This document shows positions 1 to 8,986 of a stretch of 64,000 nucleotides of DNA, one piece after another. Position 1 is the first letter of the stretch. Each line of letters starts with the position of its first letter. The position numbers and the translations under genes were made by a program. The notes beneath the pieces are model-generated. The model made no database searches and had not been told where the DNA came from. It saw only the letters and a list, made by a program, of their open reading frames with translations. The stretch comes from an uncultured Oscillospiraceae bacterium (GTDB lineage: Bacteria; Bacillota; Clostridia; Oscillospirales; Ruminococcaceae): contig CAKSZX010000002.1 of assembly GCA_934526065.1 (NCBI GenBank), positions 186,001-250,000 on the forward strand, written 5' to 3'.

Positions 1-26
1 TAAGCTAATTAAGGGTAGGAGACACA

Positions 27-1763
27 ATGATAAATAAAAGATTGGTTAATTTTGTGCCACGGTGTAAAAAGTACATAGGGTTGAATGTTGTATTTCAATG
101 GATATCACTGATTTGCAATATAGTCATAATGTCTGCTTTTGCATCAACATTCCAAAATATATATAATGGAACAGGAGTAAGCGAAGATATTACAAAATTA
201 CTTCTGATTTTATCTGCTATGTTGGCGATACGCTTTTTGTGTACCGTTCTTTCAAATAAGATGGCATATCTAAGTCGGAGTAAGGTGAAAAAAACATTGA
301 GAGAAAGAATATACTCAAAGCTTTTAGACTTAGGAGCATCTTACAATTCACAGCTTAAAACCAGTGAAATTGTTCAAGTTGCCGTTGAGGGTGTTGATCA
401 GCTTGAAACATATTTCGGTCAATATTTGCCTCAATTCTTTTACGCAATGATTGCACCGGTAACGCTTTTCGTCGTTTTAAGCAGAATAGATTTTAAGGCA
501 GCATTAGTTTTGCTTATTTGTGTGCCGCTTATACCAGTTACCATTGTCGCAGTACAAAAATTTGCGAAAAAGTTGCTATCAAAGTATTGGGGGCAATACA
601 CGGAATTAGGGGATACTTTTCTTGAAAATTTACAGGGACTTACCACGACAAAGATATACAAGTCAGATGAATTTAAACATAAAGAAATGAACCGGCAATC
701 GGAAAACTTCCGACAAATCACAATGAAAGTTCTTACAATGCAGTTAAATTCTATCACGGTTATGGATCTAATAGCATACGGCGGTGCGGCACTTGGTATA
801 ATTCTTGCGGTTTCTCGGCTTAAATCCGGCAACGCCGACATGTACGGATGTATTATGATTATACTCTTGCGGGCGGATTTTTTTCTCCCTATGAGATTAT
901 TGGGCAGCTTCTTCCATATTGCTATGAACGGTATGGCGGCTTCTGAAAAAATATTTAAACTTCTTGACCTGTCCACGGAAAAAGTTGTATCTGATGTTAA
1001 ACCGGCAGGATTTGATATTTCATGTAGAAATCTTTATTTCGGATATGATGAAAAACACCATGTGTTGCAGGACATAAATGCGGATTTTCCAAGCAAAAGT
1101 TTTATTGCCCTTGTTGGGGAGAGCGGATGCGGAAAATCCACCCTTGCTTCAATTATTGTAGGTAAGAATAAAAACTACGCCGGAAATATATCCGTCGGCG
1201 GTGTTGAATTAAGAAATTTAAGTGAAGACGAATTGTTAAAAGATATAACATATATAGGATTTCAAAGCTATATTTTTAAAGGTACCGTCCGTGAAAATCT
1301 TCTTATAGGCAAGAAAAACGCCACAGAAGATGAAATGTGGAGTGCATTGAAAAATGTCAATTTAGATGGATTTATCAGGTCCGAAAATGGGCTTGACACC
1401 AAATTAAATGAAATGGGATCCAATTTTTCCGGCGGACAGCGCCAGCGCTTGGCACTTGCAAGAGCGCTTTTGCATGACAGCTCGGTATACATATTTGATG
1501 AGGCTACCTCAAATATAGATGCAGACAGTGAAAATATGATAATGAGGCGGATATATAAACTTGCAGGCGAGAAAACTGTGATTTTAATTTCTCACCGCTT
1601 AGCCAATGTTGTAAACGCCGATAAAATTTATGTTTTAGCCGGCGGCAGTATTGCGGAGCAGGGAACACATGACGATTTACTTGCCAAAAAAGGTGTTTAC
1701 GCAAACCTTTGGAATTCTCAACTGGAACTTGAAAACTATATAAGAGGCGGTGACAGTATATGA
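27..1763 (+). CDS. ABC exporter, fused permease/ATPase subunit (CydD-like)
   Basis: This 578-residue half-transporter has an N-terminal membrane region of about 300 residues and a C-terminal ATP-binding domain. Walker A (GESGCGKST) lies near residue 363, the ABC signature (FSGGQRQR) near 466, Walker B with the catalytic glutamate (IFDEATS) near 487 and the switch histidine (ISHR) near 520. The layout and the partner gene that follows resemble the CydDC family, which in characterised bacteria exports thiols such as cysteine and glutathione; the substrate here is inferred only. The start is supported by AGGAG eight bases upstream. The next gene overlaps its end by four bases, so the two subunits are translationally coupled and probably form a heterodimer in the cell membrane. 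Confidence 0.85.
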   Translation: MINKRLVNFVPRCKKYIGLNVVFQWISLICNIVIMSAFASTFQNIYNGTGVSEDITKLLLILSAMLAIRFLCTVLSNKMAYLSRSKVKKTLRERIYSKLLDLGASYNSQLKTSEIVQVAVEGVDQLETYFGQYLPQFFYAMIAPVTLFVVLSRIDFKAALVLLICVPLIPVTIVAVQKFAKKLLSKYWGQYTELGDTFLENLQGLTTTKIYKSDEFKHKEMNRQSENFRQITMKVLTMQLNSITVMDLIAYGGAALGIILAVSRLKSGNADMYGCIMIILLRADFFLPMRLLGSFFHIAMNGMAASEKIFKLLDLSTEKVVSDVKPAGFDISCRNLYFGYDEKHHVLQDINADFPSKSFIALVGESGCGKSTLASIIVGKNKNYAGNISVGGVELRNLSEDELLKDITYIGFQSYIFKGTVRENLLIGKKNATEDEMWSALKNVNLDGFIRSENGLDTKLNEMGSNFSGGQRQRLALARALLHDSSVYIFDEATSNIDADSENMIMRRIYKLAGEKTVILISHRLANVVNADKIYVLAGGSIAEQGTHDDLLAKKGVYANLWNSQLELENYIRGGDSI

Positions 1764-3400
1764 AAAGGAGCAATTTTAATATAATGACAAGGCTTGTAGG
1801 CCTTGTAAAACCTCTTACGGGCTATATGTTGATTGCTGTTGTAATGGGAGTGTTTGGTAACCTGCGGGCGACTTTTATAACTGTGTTCGGAGCCTACGGA
1901 CTTTTAAATGTTATCGGTTATGATGTTTCGCTGTCACTTAAAACTATATTTATTTGTCTTGTGTTTTTTGCATTGATAAGAGGTTTTTTGAGGTATGCGG
2001 AACAATCTTGTAACCATTTTATCGCTTTCAAACTTTTGGCTCTTATAAGGGACAAGATATTTGGCGCAATGCGCAGACTTTGCCCGACAAAGCTAGAAGT
2101 TAAAGATAAAGGTAATTTAATAAGCATTATAATATCGGATATAGAACTTTTGGAAGTTTTCTATGCTCACACATTATCGCCTATATGTATTGCACTGATT
2201 TTTTACACGATAATGATATGCTTTATATCCTCTTTCAGCAAAACAGCTGCTGTTTTGGCGCTGTTCGGCTACATTTGTGTAGGTGTGTTAATACCCGTTT
2301 TAACTTCAAAATTAAGCAATGATAACGGCCCACAATTCAGACGGCAATCCGGTGAGCTGTCCTCTTTTATACTTGACAGCCTACGCGGATTATCCGAAAT
2401 TTTACAGTATGGCATGGGTAATTCAAGATTAAACGAAATAAACGAAAAAACTGATGAAATCGCCTTTATCGAGAAAAAAATGAAAGACCTTACCGGCTTA
2501 AATACGGCAATTTCAAGCCTTGTCATACTTTTGTTTGATATTGCCATGTTGCTCACAACCGCAAATACAGGCGATTTAAGATGTTGCCTTATTTCAACTG
2601 TAGCTTTTATGAGCTCTTTTGGTCCGGCCACATCTCTTGCGGCATTAGGGTCAACTCTTCAAAATACATTTGCGGCGGGAAACAGAGTGCTGGATATTTT
2701 AGATGAAGATCCGATAGTTGAGGATATAACAGGAAAGCCTGTTACCGATTTTAGCGGCGCAAAAGCCGAAGATGTTTCTTTTTCATACGGTGATGAAATG
2801 ATTCTGCAAAATATTTCGGTAGAAATGCCGCAAAACAGAATAATAGGTATTACAGGTAAATCCGGTAGCGGCAAATCCACATTTTTAAAATTGCTTATGA
2901 GATTTTGGCAAACGGATAGCGGAAGAATTTCAATATCCGAAAAAGATATAAACGAAATAAACACAGATGATCTCCGTGATATGGAAAGCTATATGACACA
3001 GGAAACACATTTGTTCCATGACACTATTAAAAATAATATGAAAATTGCCAAATTAGACGCCACCGATGAAGAAATCATTTCCGCCTGTAAAAAGGCGTCT
3101 GTTCATAATTTTATTATGTCTTTGCCAAATGGATACGAAACAAAAATCAGCGAGTTAGGCGGAAATCTCTCCGGCGGCGAAAAACAGCGTCTGGGACTTG
3201 CAAGGGCATTTTTACACAATGGATCACTTATACTTCTTGACGAACCGACAAGTAACCTTGACAGTTTGAATGAGGCGGTTATATTAAAATCCTTGTACAG
3301 TGAAAGAAAAGATAAAACGATTGTGCTTGTTTCACATCGCAAGTCCACTATGGGCATTGCCGATACGGTTTATTCTATGGAGAAAGGAAGAATGAGTTGA
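1760..3400 (+). CDS. ABC exporter, fused permease/ATPase subunit (CydC-like partner)
   Basis: This 546-residue protein is the second half of the transporter, again membrane domain first and nucleotide-binding domain last. Walker A (GKSGSGKST) is near residue 366, the signature (LSGGEKQR) near 469, Walker B (ILLDEPTS) near 490 and the H-loop (VSHR) near 525. All catalytic motifs are intact in both partners, so both ATP sites may be active. It starts inside the end of the upstream gene (ATGA overlap) and its stop overlaps the TTG start of the next small gene. The substrate cannot be read from the sequence. Neighbouring genes with metal-binding or nitrogen-oxide associations hint at redox or metal homeostasis, which is inference. 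Confidence 0.85.
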   Translation: MKRSNFNIMTRLVGLVKPLTGYMLIAVVMGVFGNLRATFITVFGAYGLLNVIGYDVSLSLKTIFICLVFFALIRGFLRYAEQSCNHFIAFKLLALIRDKIFGAMRRLCPTKLEVKDKGNLISIIISDIELLEVFYAHTLSPICIALIFYTIMICFISSFSKTAAVLALFGYICVGVLIPVLTSKLSNDNGPQFRRQSGELSSFILDSLRGLSEILQYGMGNSRLNEINEKTDEIAFIEKKMKDLTGLNTAISSLVILLFDIAMLLTTANTGDLRCCLISTVAFMSSFGPATSLAALGSTLQNTFAAGNRVLDILDEDPIVEDITGKPVTDFSGAKAEDVSFSYGDEMILQNISVEMPQNRIIGITGKSGSGKSTFLKLLMRFWQTDSGRISISEKDINEINTDDLRDMESYMTQETHLFHDTIKNNMKIAKLDATDEEIISACKKASVHNFIMSLPNGYETKISELGGNLSGGEKQRLGLARAFLHNGSLILLDEPTSNLDSLNEAVILKSLYSERKDKTIVLVSHRKSTMGIADTVYSMEKGRMS

Positions 3401-3735
3401 CGGATTTATCCTTAAAAAGAGAAAAAGAAAAACAAACGGTATCACTTATGATACACATATATTGTAAAAAGAACCACGGCGCAGGCGAGCTTTGCGAAAG
3501 TTGTAAAGCATTGGAAAATTATGCTTTTCAAAGAATAAACAAATGTCCTTTTATGGAAAATAAAACATTTTGTTCAAACTGTAAGGTTCACTGTTATAAG
3601 CCGGATATGAGAAATCAAATTAAAGAGGTGATGCGTTTTTCCGGGCCGAGAATGTTGTTTTATCACCCTGTTTTGGCAATAAAACATGTAATTGAAACTA
3701 AAAAGGAAAAATCAAGATTGGAGAAAGAAAATTGA
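3397..3735 (+). CDS. YgbA-like small cysteine-rich protein (nitrous oxide-stimulated promoter family)
   Basis: The 112-residue product contains the family pattern of paired cysteines (CESC, CPFM, FCSNC, CYKP) followed by a GPRM segment, as in YgbA-type proteins. These occur widely in anaerobes and are linked to nitric oxide or nitrosative stress in enterobacteria. The cysteines suggest metal or iron-sulfur binding. The TTG start is chosen because it overlaps the TGA of the exporter gene and has GAAAGGAAG upstream; an internal ATG at residue 18 is the alternative. The assignment rests on recognition of the cysteine spacing, so the family call is fairly secure but the biochemical role is unknown. 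Confidence 0.7.
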   Translation: MTDLSLKREKEKQTVSLMIHIYCKKNHGAGELCESCKALENYAFQRINKCPFMENKTFCSNCKVHCYKPDMRNQIKEVMRFSGPRMLFYHPVLAIKHVIETKKEKSRLEKEN

Positions 3736-4121
3736 AGTTGTCAAAAATTATATATACCATCATCGGCTGTTTATCGCTTGCATTAGGGTCAGTAGGCGCT
3801 GTCTTGCCTATATTACCCACTGTACCGTTTTTAATGCTTTCTGCTCTTTGCTTTGCAAAAAGTTCCGAAAAATTAAACACATGGTTTAAACAGACAAAAA
3901 TTTATAAAAATAATTTGGAGAGTTATGTGCGTGGCGAGGGAATGACCATGAGTACTAAGACTAAGATATTGCTTACCGTAACAGCGCTTATGGCGGTTGG
4001 TTTTGTGGTTATGTTATCTAAAAAGGTATATATAGGTTGTATTGCTCTTTTAATTGTATGGTTGGTACATATTTTGTACTTTACCTTTGCAATAAAAACA
4101 ATTCCCATGCAAAATGATTAA
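3732..4121 (+). CDS. DUF454 (YbaN-like) inner membrane protein
   Basis: This 129-residue protein begins with a hydrophobic segment followed by the family hallmark (GAVLPILPTVPFLMLSA) and an aromatic, lysine-rich middle (FKQTKIYKNNLESY). Two further hydrophobic stretches complete a typical small DUF454 membrane protein. The function of the family is not established. Start choice: a TTG codon overlaps the TGA of the preceding gene in the same TTGA arrangement seen one gene earlier, with GGAGAAAG upstream. Three consecutive overlaps from 1,760 to 3,735 argue for one tightly coupled operon with the exporter. Confidence 0.75.
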   Translation: MKLSKIIYTIIGCLSLALGSVGAVLPILPTVPFLMLSALCFAKSSEKLNTWFKQTKIYKNNLESYVRGEGMTMSTKTKILLTVTALMAVGFVVMLSKKVYIGCIALLIVWLVHILYFTFAIKTIPMQND

Positions 4122-4145
4122 AATTGTGAAAGGAAGTGTTATTTT

Positions 4146-4499
4146 ATGGGAAATTTAATTATCAGTGCCGTTCTTATTGTAATTGTTGCCTTAGGAATAA
4201 GTTCTTCCGTAAAACATTTTAAAGGCGAAGGCGGCTGCTGCGGAGGCAGCTCAACAATAAAAGTTAAAAAAAGAAAAATTCAAAATGTTGTTTGTAAAAA
4301 AACGGTTGGCATTGAGGGTATGCACTGTGATAACTGCAAAAACAGGGTAGAAGAGGCATTAAACGACCTGCCCGGCGTAAGAGCAGATGTTAAGCTCAAA
4401 AAGAAAACAGCGCTTATTACAGCTGAGAGAGAAGTGCCGGAGGATGAGATAAAGTCGGCAGTCGAAAAACTCGGCTACAAAGTAACAAATATACAGTAA
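4146..4499 (+). CDS. Membrane-anchored heavy-metal-associated (HMA) domain protein
   Basis: The 117-residue product has an N-terminal hydrophobic anchor, a glycine/cysteine patch (GEGGCCGGSS) like that of small FeoB-associated proteins, and a C-terminal HMA fold of about 65 residues. The metal-binding loop GMHCDNC is intact, which predicts binding of a soft metal such as copper(I) or zinc. It lies 24 bases after the DUF454 gene with an AAGGAAG ribosome binding site and is the last gene of the run, followed directly by an intrinsic terminator. A role as a metal chaperone or sensor next to the exporter is inferred. No P-type ATPase partner is present nearby. Confidence 0.75.
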   Translation: MGNLIISAVLIVIVALGISSSVKHFKGEGGCCGGSSTIKVKKRKIQNVVCKKTVGIEGMHCDNCKNRVEEALNDLPGVRADVKLKKKTALITAEREVPEDEIKSAVEKLGYKVTNIQ

Positions 4500-4510
4500 T
4501 TTAATAAAAA

Positions 4511-4547
4511 GAGTTGATTTTTAAATTATAAAATCAGCTCTTTTTTA
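4511..4547 (+). terminator. Intrinsic terminator ending the exporter operon
   Basis: An 11-bp stem (4511-4521 with 4530-4540, one G-U pair) is followed by six T residues. It lies 11 bases after the HMA gene stop. Confidence 0.85.
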
Positions 4548-4625
4548 CTAAATATATGAAATTTGCATAATTTATCCCGGTTTATTTTAAATAAAAGGTA
4601 AAAAATATGGATTATTGTTGATTTT

Positions 4626-4653
4626 TTGAAGAAAATAAATTATTATATATAAT
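4626..4653 (+). promoter_or_regulatory. Putative sigma-A promoter for the AraC regulator
   Basis: TTGAAG (4626-4631) and TATAAT (4648-4653) are separated by 16 bases and lie about 27 bases before the start codon. The region is very AT-rich, so the -35 call is tentative. Confidence 0.5.
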
Positions 4654-4680
4654 AGAGGAAATATATAGGAGAGAACGGTT

Positions 4681-5526
4681 ATGTCAAATCCATACAGACA
4701 GTCATACAAACAAGAAATAACAGACAATGTAAGCCTTGCAGTTTTTAATTGCGGACTGCAAAGCTGTGCGCCCAACCATTCCTGGGGGCCGGGTGTAAGA
4801 GACCATTTTCTTATACATTTTGTACTTTCAGGCAAAGGAAAATATGTTTGTGAAGGAAAAGAATACGACCTTAAAGCAGGAGATATGTTCTTAATTAAGC
4901 CGTCACAGATTGTAAGTTACATTGCAGATGAAAATGACCCATGGGAATATTATTGGGTTGGGTTCAACGGAACTTATGCGCAAAAAACGGTAGCCAATTT
5001 GCCTTTTAGTGAAAATTCCCCGGTATATACGCCTAAGGATTTTGAGGATTGTAAAAATTTTCTGTATGAAATTTTTGCCCACAGCGGAAATTCTATAAGC
5101 AGTACCACAGCTATGGTTGGTTATTTGTATTTGTTTTTGGCAAAGTTAATTGAAGAAAACAGCTTAATATCACCGGAAACGTCAGTTGCTCAGTCAACCT
5201 ATGTTATAGATGCCATAAAATATATACAGTTTAACTACTCCACCGATATAAGCGTTGACGATATTGCCAATGCCGTCGGAATAAGCAGAAGCCATTTGTA
5301 CAGAGTATTCGTATCAAATCTCGAACAATCGCCTATTGAATATCTCACGGAATATCGTATAAACGAGGCTTGCAATCTTATTAAAAATACTAATCTTTCA
5401 ATATCCCAGATAGCGGTGTCGGTGGGCTTTTTTGATCAATTTTATTTTTCAAGGGTATTTAAGAAAATTAAAAAAATGCCGCCAAGCAAATACAGACAGA
5501 GAAATGAGAGTAAATCAGGAATATGA
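4681..5526 (+). CDS. AraC-family transcriptional regulator with cupin sensor domain
   Basis: The 281-residue protein has an N-terminal cupin-like ligand domain (about residues 20-150; the stretch YDLKAGDMFLIKP is typical) and a C-terminal double helix-turn-helix (about 180-275) with ISRSHLYRVF and the AraC signature ending VGFFDQFYFSRVFKK. Such regulators usually sense a sugar and activate uptake or glycosidase genes. The start has GGAGAG upstream. The gene overlaps the next one by four bases, so regulator and lipoprotein are translated together. That pairing suggests the ligand is the one bound by the lipoprotein, which is inference. Confidence 0.85.
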   Translation: MSNPYRQSYKQEITDNVSLAVFNCGLQSCAPNHSWGPGVRDHFLIHFVLSGKGKYVCEGKEYDLKAGDMFLIKPSQIVSYIADENDPWEYYWVGFNGTYAQKTVANLPFSENSPVYTPKDFEDCKNFLYEIFAHSGNSISSTTAMVGYLYLFLAKLIEENSLISPETSVAQSTYVIDAIKYIQFNYSTDISVDDIANAVGISRSHLYRVFVSNLEQSPIEYLTEYRINEACNLIKNTNLSISQIAVSVGFFDQFYFSRVFKKIKKMPPSKYRQRNESKSGI

Positions 5527-6431
5527 AAAAAATAATAAAACTTCTATTTTCAGTGCTTATTGTAGCAGCACTTTTTTCGGCTTGCGTAAAAGAACAACCT
5601 GTAAAATATAATCTTACACTTGTGCAAAACAGCGCAAGCGATATATACGAACATTTTGCAAACCGGCAATCGGATACTGATAAATATGAGTATTATACAG
5701 CTGATGAGTTGTCAAAATATCTAAGTACAGACAATATAGAAAAAATAAACTCTGTTACGGTTTTTGATACCGACATCACGGATGAAACCGCAACTGAAAT
5801 AATTAACATTTGTGCAAGCAAAGATGTACCGGTGTTTTTTATCATGGCCAATGTAAGCGGAGAAACAATTTCAAGTTATGACAAGGCTTTTCTTATAAAT
5901 ACAAACAATACTTACCACGGAGAACTTTTGGCAAACGAAATTAAAAATTTGTGGAAAAACGGAATTGTCGACAGAAACGGAGACCAAATTTTTCAATATG
6001 TGGTTTTGCGAGATGAGGGGACCTTACAGTCAGAGCTCGACTTTGGCGTAAGCCTTATAAAAAATATAGAATTGTTGGGTGTACCTATGGAAGAACTTGA
6101 CGATGTCAAAACTCAATCCGACGAAATTTTATCGGTTATGAATGCCGAAGATCAGTCGGAATGCTTTGTTGTTCTTTCATCACAGCTATTGACCAACTTG
6201 AAAGACCAATATTCCCCCAAGGGTGACGGTATTGAAATTTTGGGTATTACATACGGATTTGAAAATCAATATGCCGATTCCCCATTTATGAAAATAAGTT
6301 TTATAAATTACAACGATATGTTTCGGGCAAGGGATGCAATCCTTCAAAATATAAATAACAAAGTATATCCGTTTACGGATTTTGCCTATAACCATATAGA
6401 TAAAATAGTATATATAGAACCGAGTATATGA
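5523..6431 (+). CDS. Lipoprotein related to periplasmic sugar-binding proteins
   Basis: The 302-residue product begins with a lipoprotein signal peptide whose lipobox is LFSAC, so it is probably anchored outside the membrane through the cysteine near residue 21. The rest looks like a type I periplasmic-binding fold (galactose/ribose-binding family), with ITDETATEIINICASKDVP and an NTYHGELLA segment. Several usual sugar-contact residues cannot be confirmed by eye, and no ABC permease or ATPase for sugars is adjacent. It may therefore act as a sensor or orphan binding protein with the coupled AraC regulator rather than as a transport component. Confidence 0.65.
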   Translation: MKKIIKLLFSVLIVAALFSACVKEQPVKYNLTLVQNSASDIYEHFANRQSDTDKYEYYTADELSKYLSTDNIEKINSVTVFDTDITDETATEIINICASKDVPVFFIMANVSGETISSYDKAFLINTNNTYHGELLANEIKNLWKNGIVDRNGDQIFQYVVLRDEGTLQSELDFGVSLIKNIELLGVPMEELDDVKTQSDEILSVMNAEDQSECFVVLSSQLLTNLKDQYSPKGDGIEILGITYGFENQYADSPFMKISFINYNDMFRARDAILQNINNKVYPFTDFAYNHIDKIVYIEPSI

Positions 6432-6434
6432 TTT

Positions 6435-7796
6435 ATGATTAAAAAGAATGATGTTATTACAGTAGAAATAGTTGATTATTCCAGCGACGGAAACGGCGTT
6501 GCAAAATACAATGATATAGTTATATTTGTTCCGTTTTCTGCAGTGGGTGATTTGTGCGACATAAAAATAGTAAAAGTTTTGTCCGGATACTGCTTTGGTA
6601 TAATAGAGAGAATAATAAGACCCTCGACAGACAGAATTATACCTGTATGCCCAATATCAAAACAATGCGGCGGCTGTGATTTCCAGCATATAAGCTATGA
6701 TGCCGAAAAAAAGGCAAAGGAAAACTTTGTTCGCTCCGCTTTTGAGAGAATTGGTAAAATACAATGTGATGTCATGCCCACTTTATCTTGTGATGAATAT
6801 TTAAGATATAGAAACAAAGCCCAATTTCCTATTCAAACGGATGAAAACGGCAAGGCATCAACAGGTTTTTATGCTCGGAGAAGTCACAGAGTAATTAAAA
6901 GCGATGACTGTGTATTACAACCGGTTATCTTTAATGAAATAGCCTCTTTTATTGTTGAAATGCTCAACGAATACAATATAAAACCCTATGATGAACATAC
7001 ACAAAAAGGTATTGTAAGGCATGTTTATCTGCGCAAGGCTCAGGTTACAGGTCAAATTATGCTTTGTTTGGTTTGTACACAAAAAAATTTTAAAAATCGT
7101 GACGAACTGATTTTTTCCGTAAAAGACAAATTCCCGGAAATAACAACCATTGTAATAAATATAAACAGTAAATTTACCAATGTTGTTTTGGGAAACGAGA
7201 ACGAAGTCGTTTACGGTAACGGGAAAATAACGGATTTCCTCTGCGGTGTTGAAATTGAAATAAGTCCACATTCATTTTATCAGGTAAATCACAACGGAGC
7301 GGAACAATTATACGGTATAGCAAAGAAATCTTTGAAACTGACAACCGATGATATTTTGCTTGATATGTATTGCGGAACCGGTTCTATCGGCCTTTCTATG
7401 GCAGATAGCATAAAGGCTCTTGTGGGAGTGGAAATCATTCCGCAAGCTGTTGAGAACGCCAAAATAAACGCCGAAAAACACGGCATAAAGAATGCAAGGT
7501 TTATATGTGCGGATGCAAAAGAAGCGGCAAATCGGCTGTTAAACGAAGGCTTTGTGCCGACTGCAGTCGTTATTGACCCACCCAGAAAAGGCTGTGACGA
7601 AGATACACTTAATGCTATCATTAAAATGAGCGTACCTAAAATTTCGATGATAAGCTGTAATCCGTCCACCGCTGCAAGAGATTGCAAATATTTGTGTGAA
7701 CACGGATATGATGTAAAGTTTGTACAGCCGTTTGATATGTTTCCGAGAACAAAGCATGTGGAGAGTGTGGTTCTGTTGACTAAAGCACATAATTGA
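6435..7796 (+). CDS. rlmD: 23S rRNA (uracil-C5)-methyltransferase, RlmD/RlmCD type
   Basis: This 453-residue enzyme has an N-terminal TRAM RNA-binding domain (residues 1-60), iron-sulfur cysteines (C72, C78, C81 in CGGC) and a C-terminal SAM-dependent methyltransferase domain. Visible motifs are the SAM loop LDMYCGTGSIGL, the DPPRKGCD motif and the nucleophile segment SCNPST with C408. It uses SAM to methylate C5 of a uridine in 23S rRNA; in Firmicutes one enzyme (RlmCD) often serves two sites, so the exact position is uncertain. The start lies three bases after the lipoprotein stop and lacks a strong ribosome binding site. Length and motifs are complete. Confidence 0.85.
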   Translation: MIKKNDVITVEIVDYSSDGNGVAKYNDIVIFVPFSAVGDLCDIKIVKVLSGYCFGIIERIIRPSTDRIIPVCPISKQCGGCDFQHISYDAEKKAKENFVRSAFERIGKIQCDVMPTLSCDEYLRYRNKAQFPIQTDENGKASTGFYARRSHRVIKSDDCVLQPVIFNEIASFIVEMLNEYNIKPYDEHTQKGIVRHVYLRKAQVTGQIMLCLVCTQKNFKNRDELIFSVKDKFPEITTIVININSKFTNVVLGNENEVVYGNGKITDFLCGVEIEISPHSFYQVNHNGAEQLYGIAKKSLKLTTDDILLDMYCGTGSIGLSMADSIKALVGVEIIPQAVENAKINAEKHGIKNARFICADAKEAANRLLNEGFVPTAVVIDPPRKGCDEDTLNAIIKMSVPKISMISCNPSTAARDCKYLCEHGYDVKFVQPFDMFPRTKHVESVVLLTKAHN

Positions 7797-7858
7797 TAGT
7801 GTGAAAATGCTTGAAATAAGGGGATTTCGATAGTTTTGGTTACTGGAAATAATACCTC

Positions 7859-8155
7859 AAAATAGGCATTGTTAAGGAACTGAAAGAAAGGAGTATCAAA
7901 TCTCCTACAGGAAAAGATAACTGGCCAAAACGTTCTATAGAAGAAATGCTGAATAATGAAAAGTACATAGGTGTTTAAGTTGTTAATGTAGATGGCAAAG
8001 AAGGTCAGATTTATAAATTAAACAATTCTCATCCGGCAATCATTTCAAAAGAAATGTTCGATGCTGTTCAGAAAGAAAAACATAAACGCAGCAATGTAAT
8101 TGTTGATGAGAATGGAACACACAGAAGTAATAAGAAATATGGTTCAAAGAAGTGA
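7859..8155 (+). pseudogene. Remnant of a large serine recombinase
   Basis: Reading this stretch in one frame gives about 98 codons typical of the recombinase domain of large serine integrases: KSPTGKDNWPKRSIEEML, then EKYIGV, an internal TAA stop, then INSSHPAII-like and MFDAVQKEKHKR segments. The catalytic N-terminal domain and the C-terminal coiled coil are absent, and the frame is interrupted at about 7,977. It is therefore a dead fragment of a former mobile element that inserted after the methyltransferase gene. Its end overlaps the ribosome binding region of the next gene. Confidence 0.75.
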
Positions 8156-8168
8156 GGAGGTTCGTTTC

Positions 8169-8777
8169 ATGCTACTAAGTAATCTAAATGAATTGAAAAA
8201 TGATATGGTTAGTAAGAATTGGACTATATGTAGCTTTCTATTTAGATATAAATCAGTTGTATATATAGTGCTTGTAAAAAGATTTGTAGGTAAGGAAAAG
8301 CGAGTAAATCAATATGCACTAGTAAAGCTCCATTTTATGAAACGTGACGATTTAAACGATGGATTGGAAATTGAAGCCAATTCTTCTAAATTATTAATCG
8401 ATGCAAAAACCTTAAGACAGTATTTTGGTATTGAGTATCAAGATAACTTAGGAGATATTTTAAAACAATTTACTGAAACTTTCGGAAAAGCAATTCCAAT
8501 GAATATTTCTAAAAATATTTCAGATGAGGAAAAAGGTGCAATGGTGAAGTCACTTAGTATAAGTGATTCAGAAGATCCAAATAAAATTTATTGTTATAAA
8601 ATGAGAAGAAATCCTAATGGCAGAAAGAGAAGTGACTTTAATTCGGATAAAACAAAACTATTAAGGCCTATTCTATTTAAAAAATTTGAGAATGAACCTG
8701 GTGTTAGCTTTTGCTATTCCGATGATCCGCTTAAAGAAAATGACGATTCGACTATTTTATCCAATTTCTCAAAATAG
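8169..8777 (+). CDS. DUF6037-like protein of unknown function
   Basis: The 202-residue soluble protein starts LLSNLNELKNDMVSKNWT and contains a conserved LLIDAKTLRQYFGIEY stretch followed by a helical segment. I recognise this as the DUF6037 type, small proteins of unknown function often found as cargo of mobile elements. The ATG at 8,169 is preferred because GAGGAGG lies eight bases upstream; an in-frame ATG at 8,100 falls within the recombinase remnant and is unlikely. It was probably cargo of the lost element whose integrase fragment lies just upstream. No enzymatic motif or membrane segment is visible. Confidence 0.55.
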   Translation: MLLSNLNELKNDMVSKNWTICSFLFRYKSVVYIVLVKRFVGKEKRVNQYALVKLHFMKRDDLNDGLEIEANSSKLLIDAKTLRQYFGIEYQDNLGDILKQFTETFGKAIPMNISKNISDEEKGAMVKSLSISDSEDPNKIYCYKMRRNPNGRKRSDFNSDKTKLLRPILFKKFENEPGVSFCYSDDPLKENDDSTILSNFSK

Positions 8778-8986
8778 CCCATTCTTAAATGCCGAGCAGA
8801 TGGGCATTCATATACATATGAATTATAGCAAAAACACCAATAAATAAAGGCTTTTTTGAGAACTCTTCATAATTCTGAAAATAGCATAATAATTTCATGT
8901 TGAATGTGTAATTTTATTGGTCAAAGTACAAGAATAAGCATTTCAATATATATGAAAATCGAATATTTTCAAAACAAAATGGAGTT

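Noticed and set aside
3397..3735. TTG starts overlapping TGA stops as possible annotation errors
   Set aside because: The arrangement occurs twice in a row with upstream ribosome binding sites and fits tight translational coupling.
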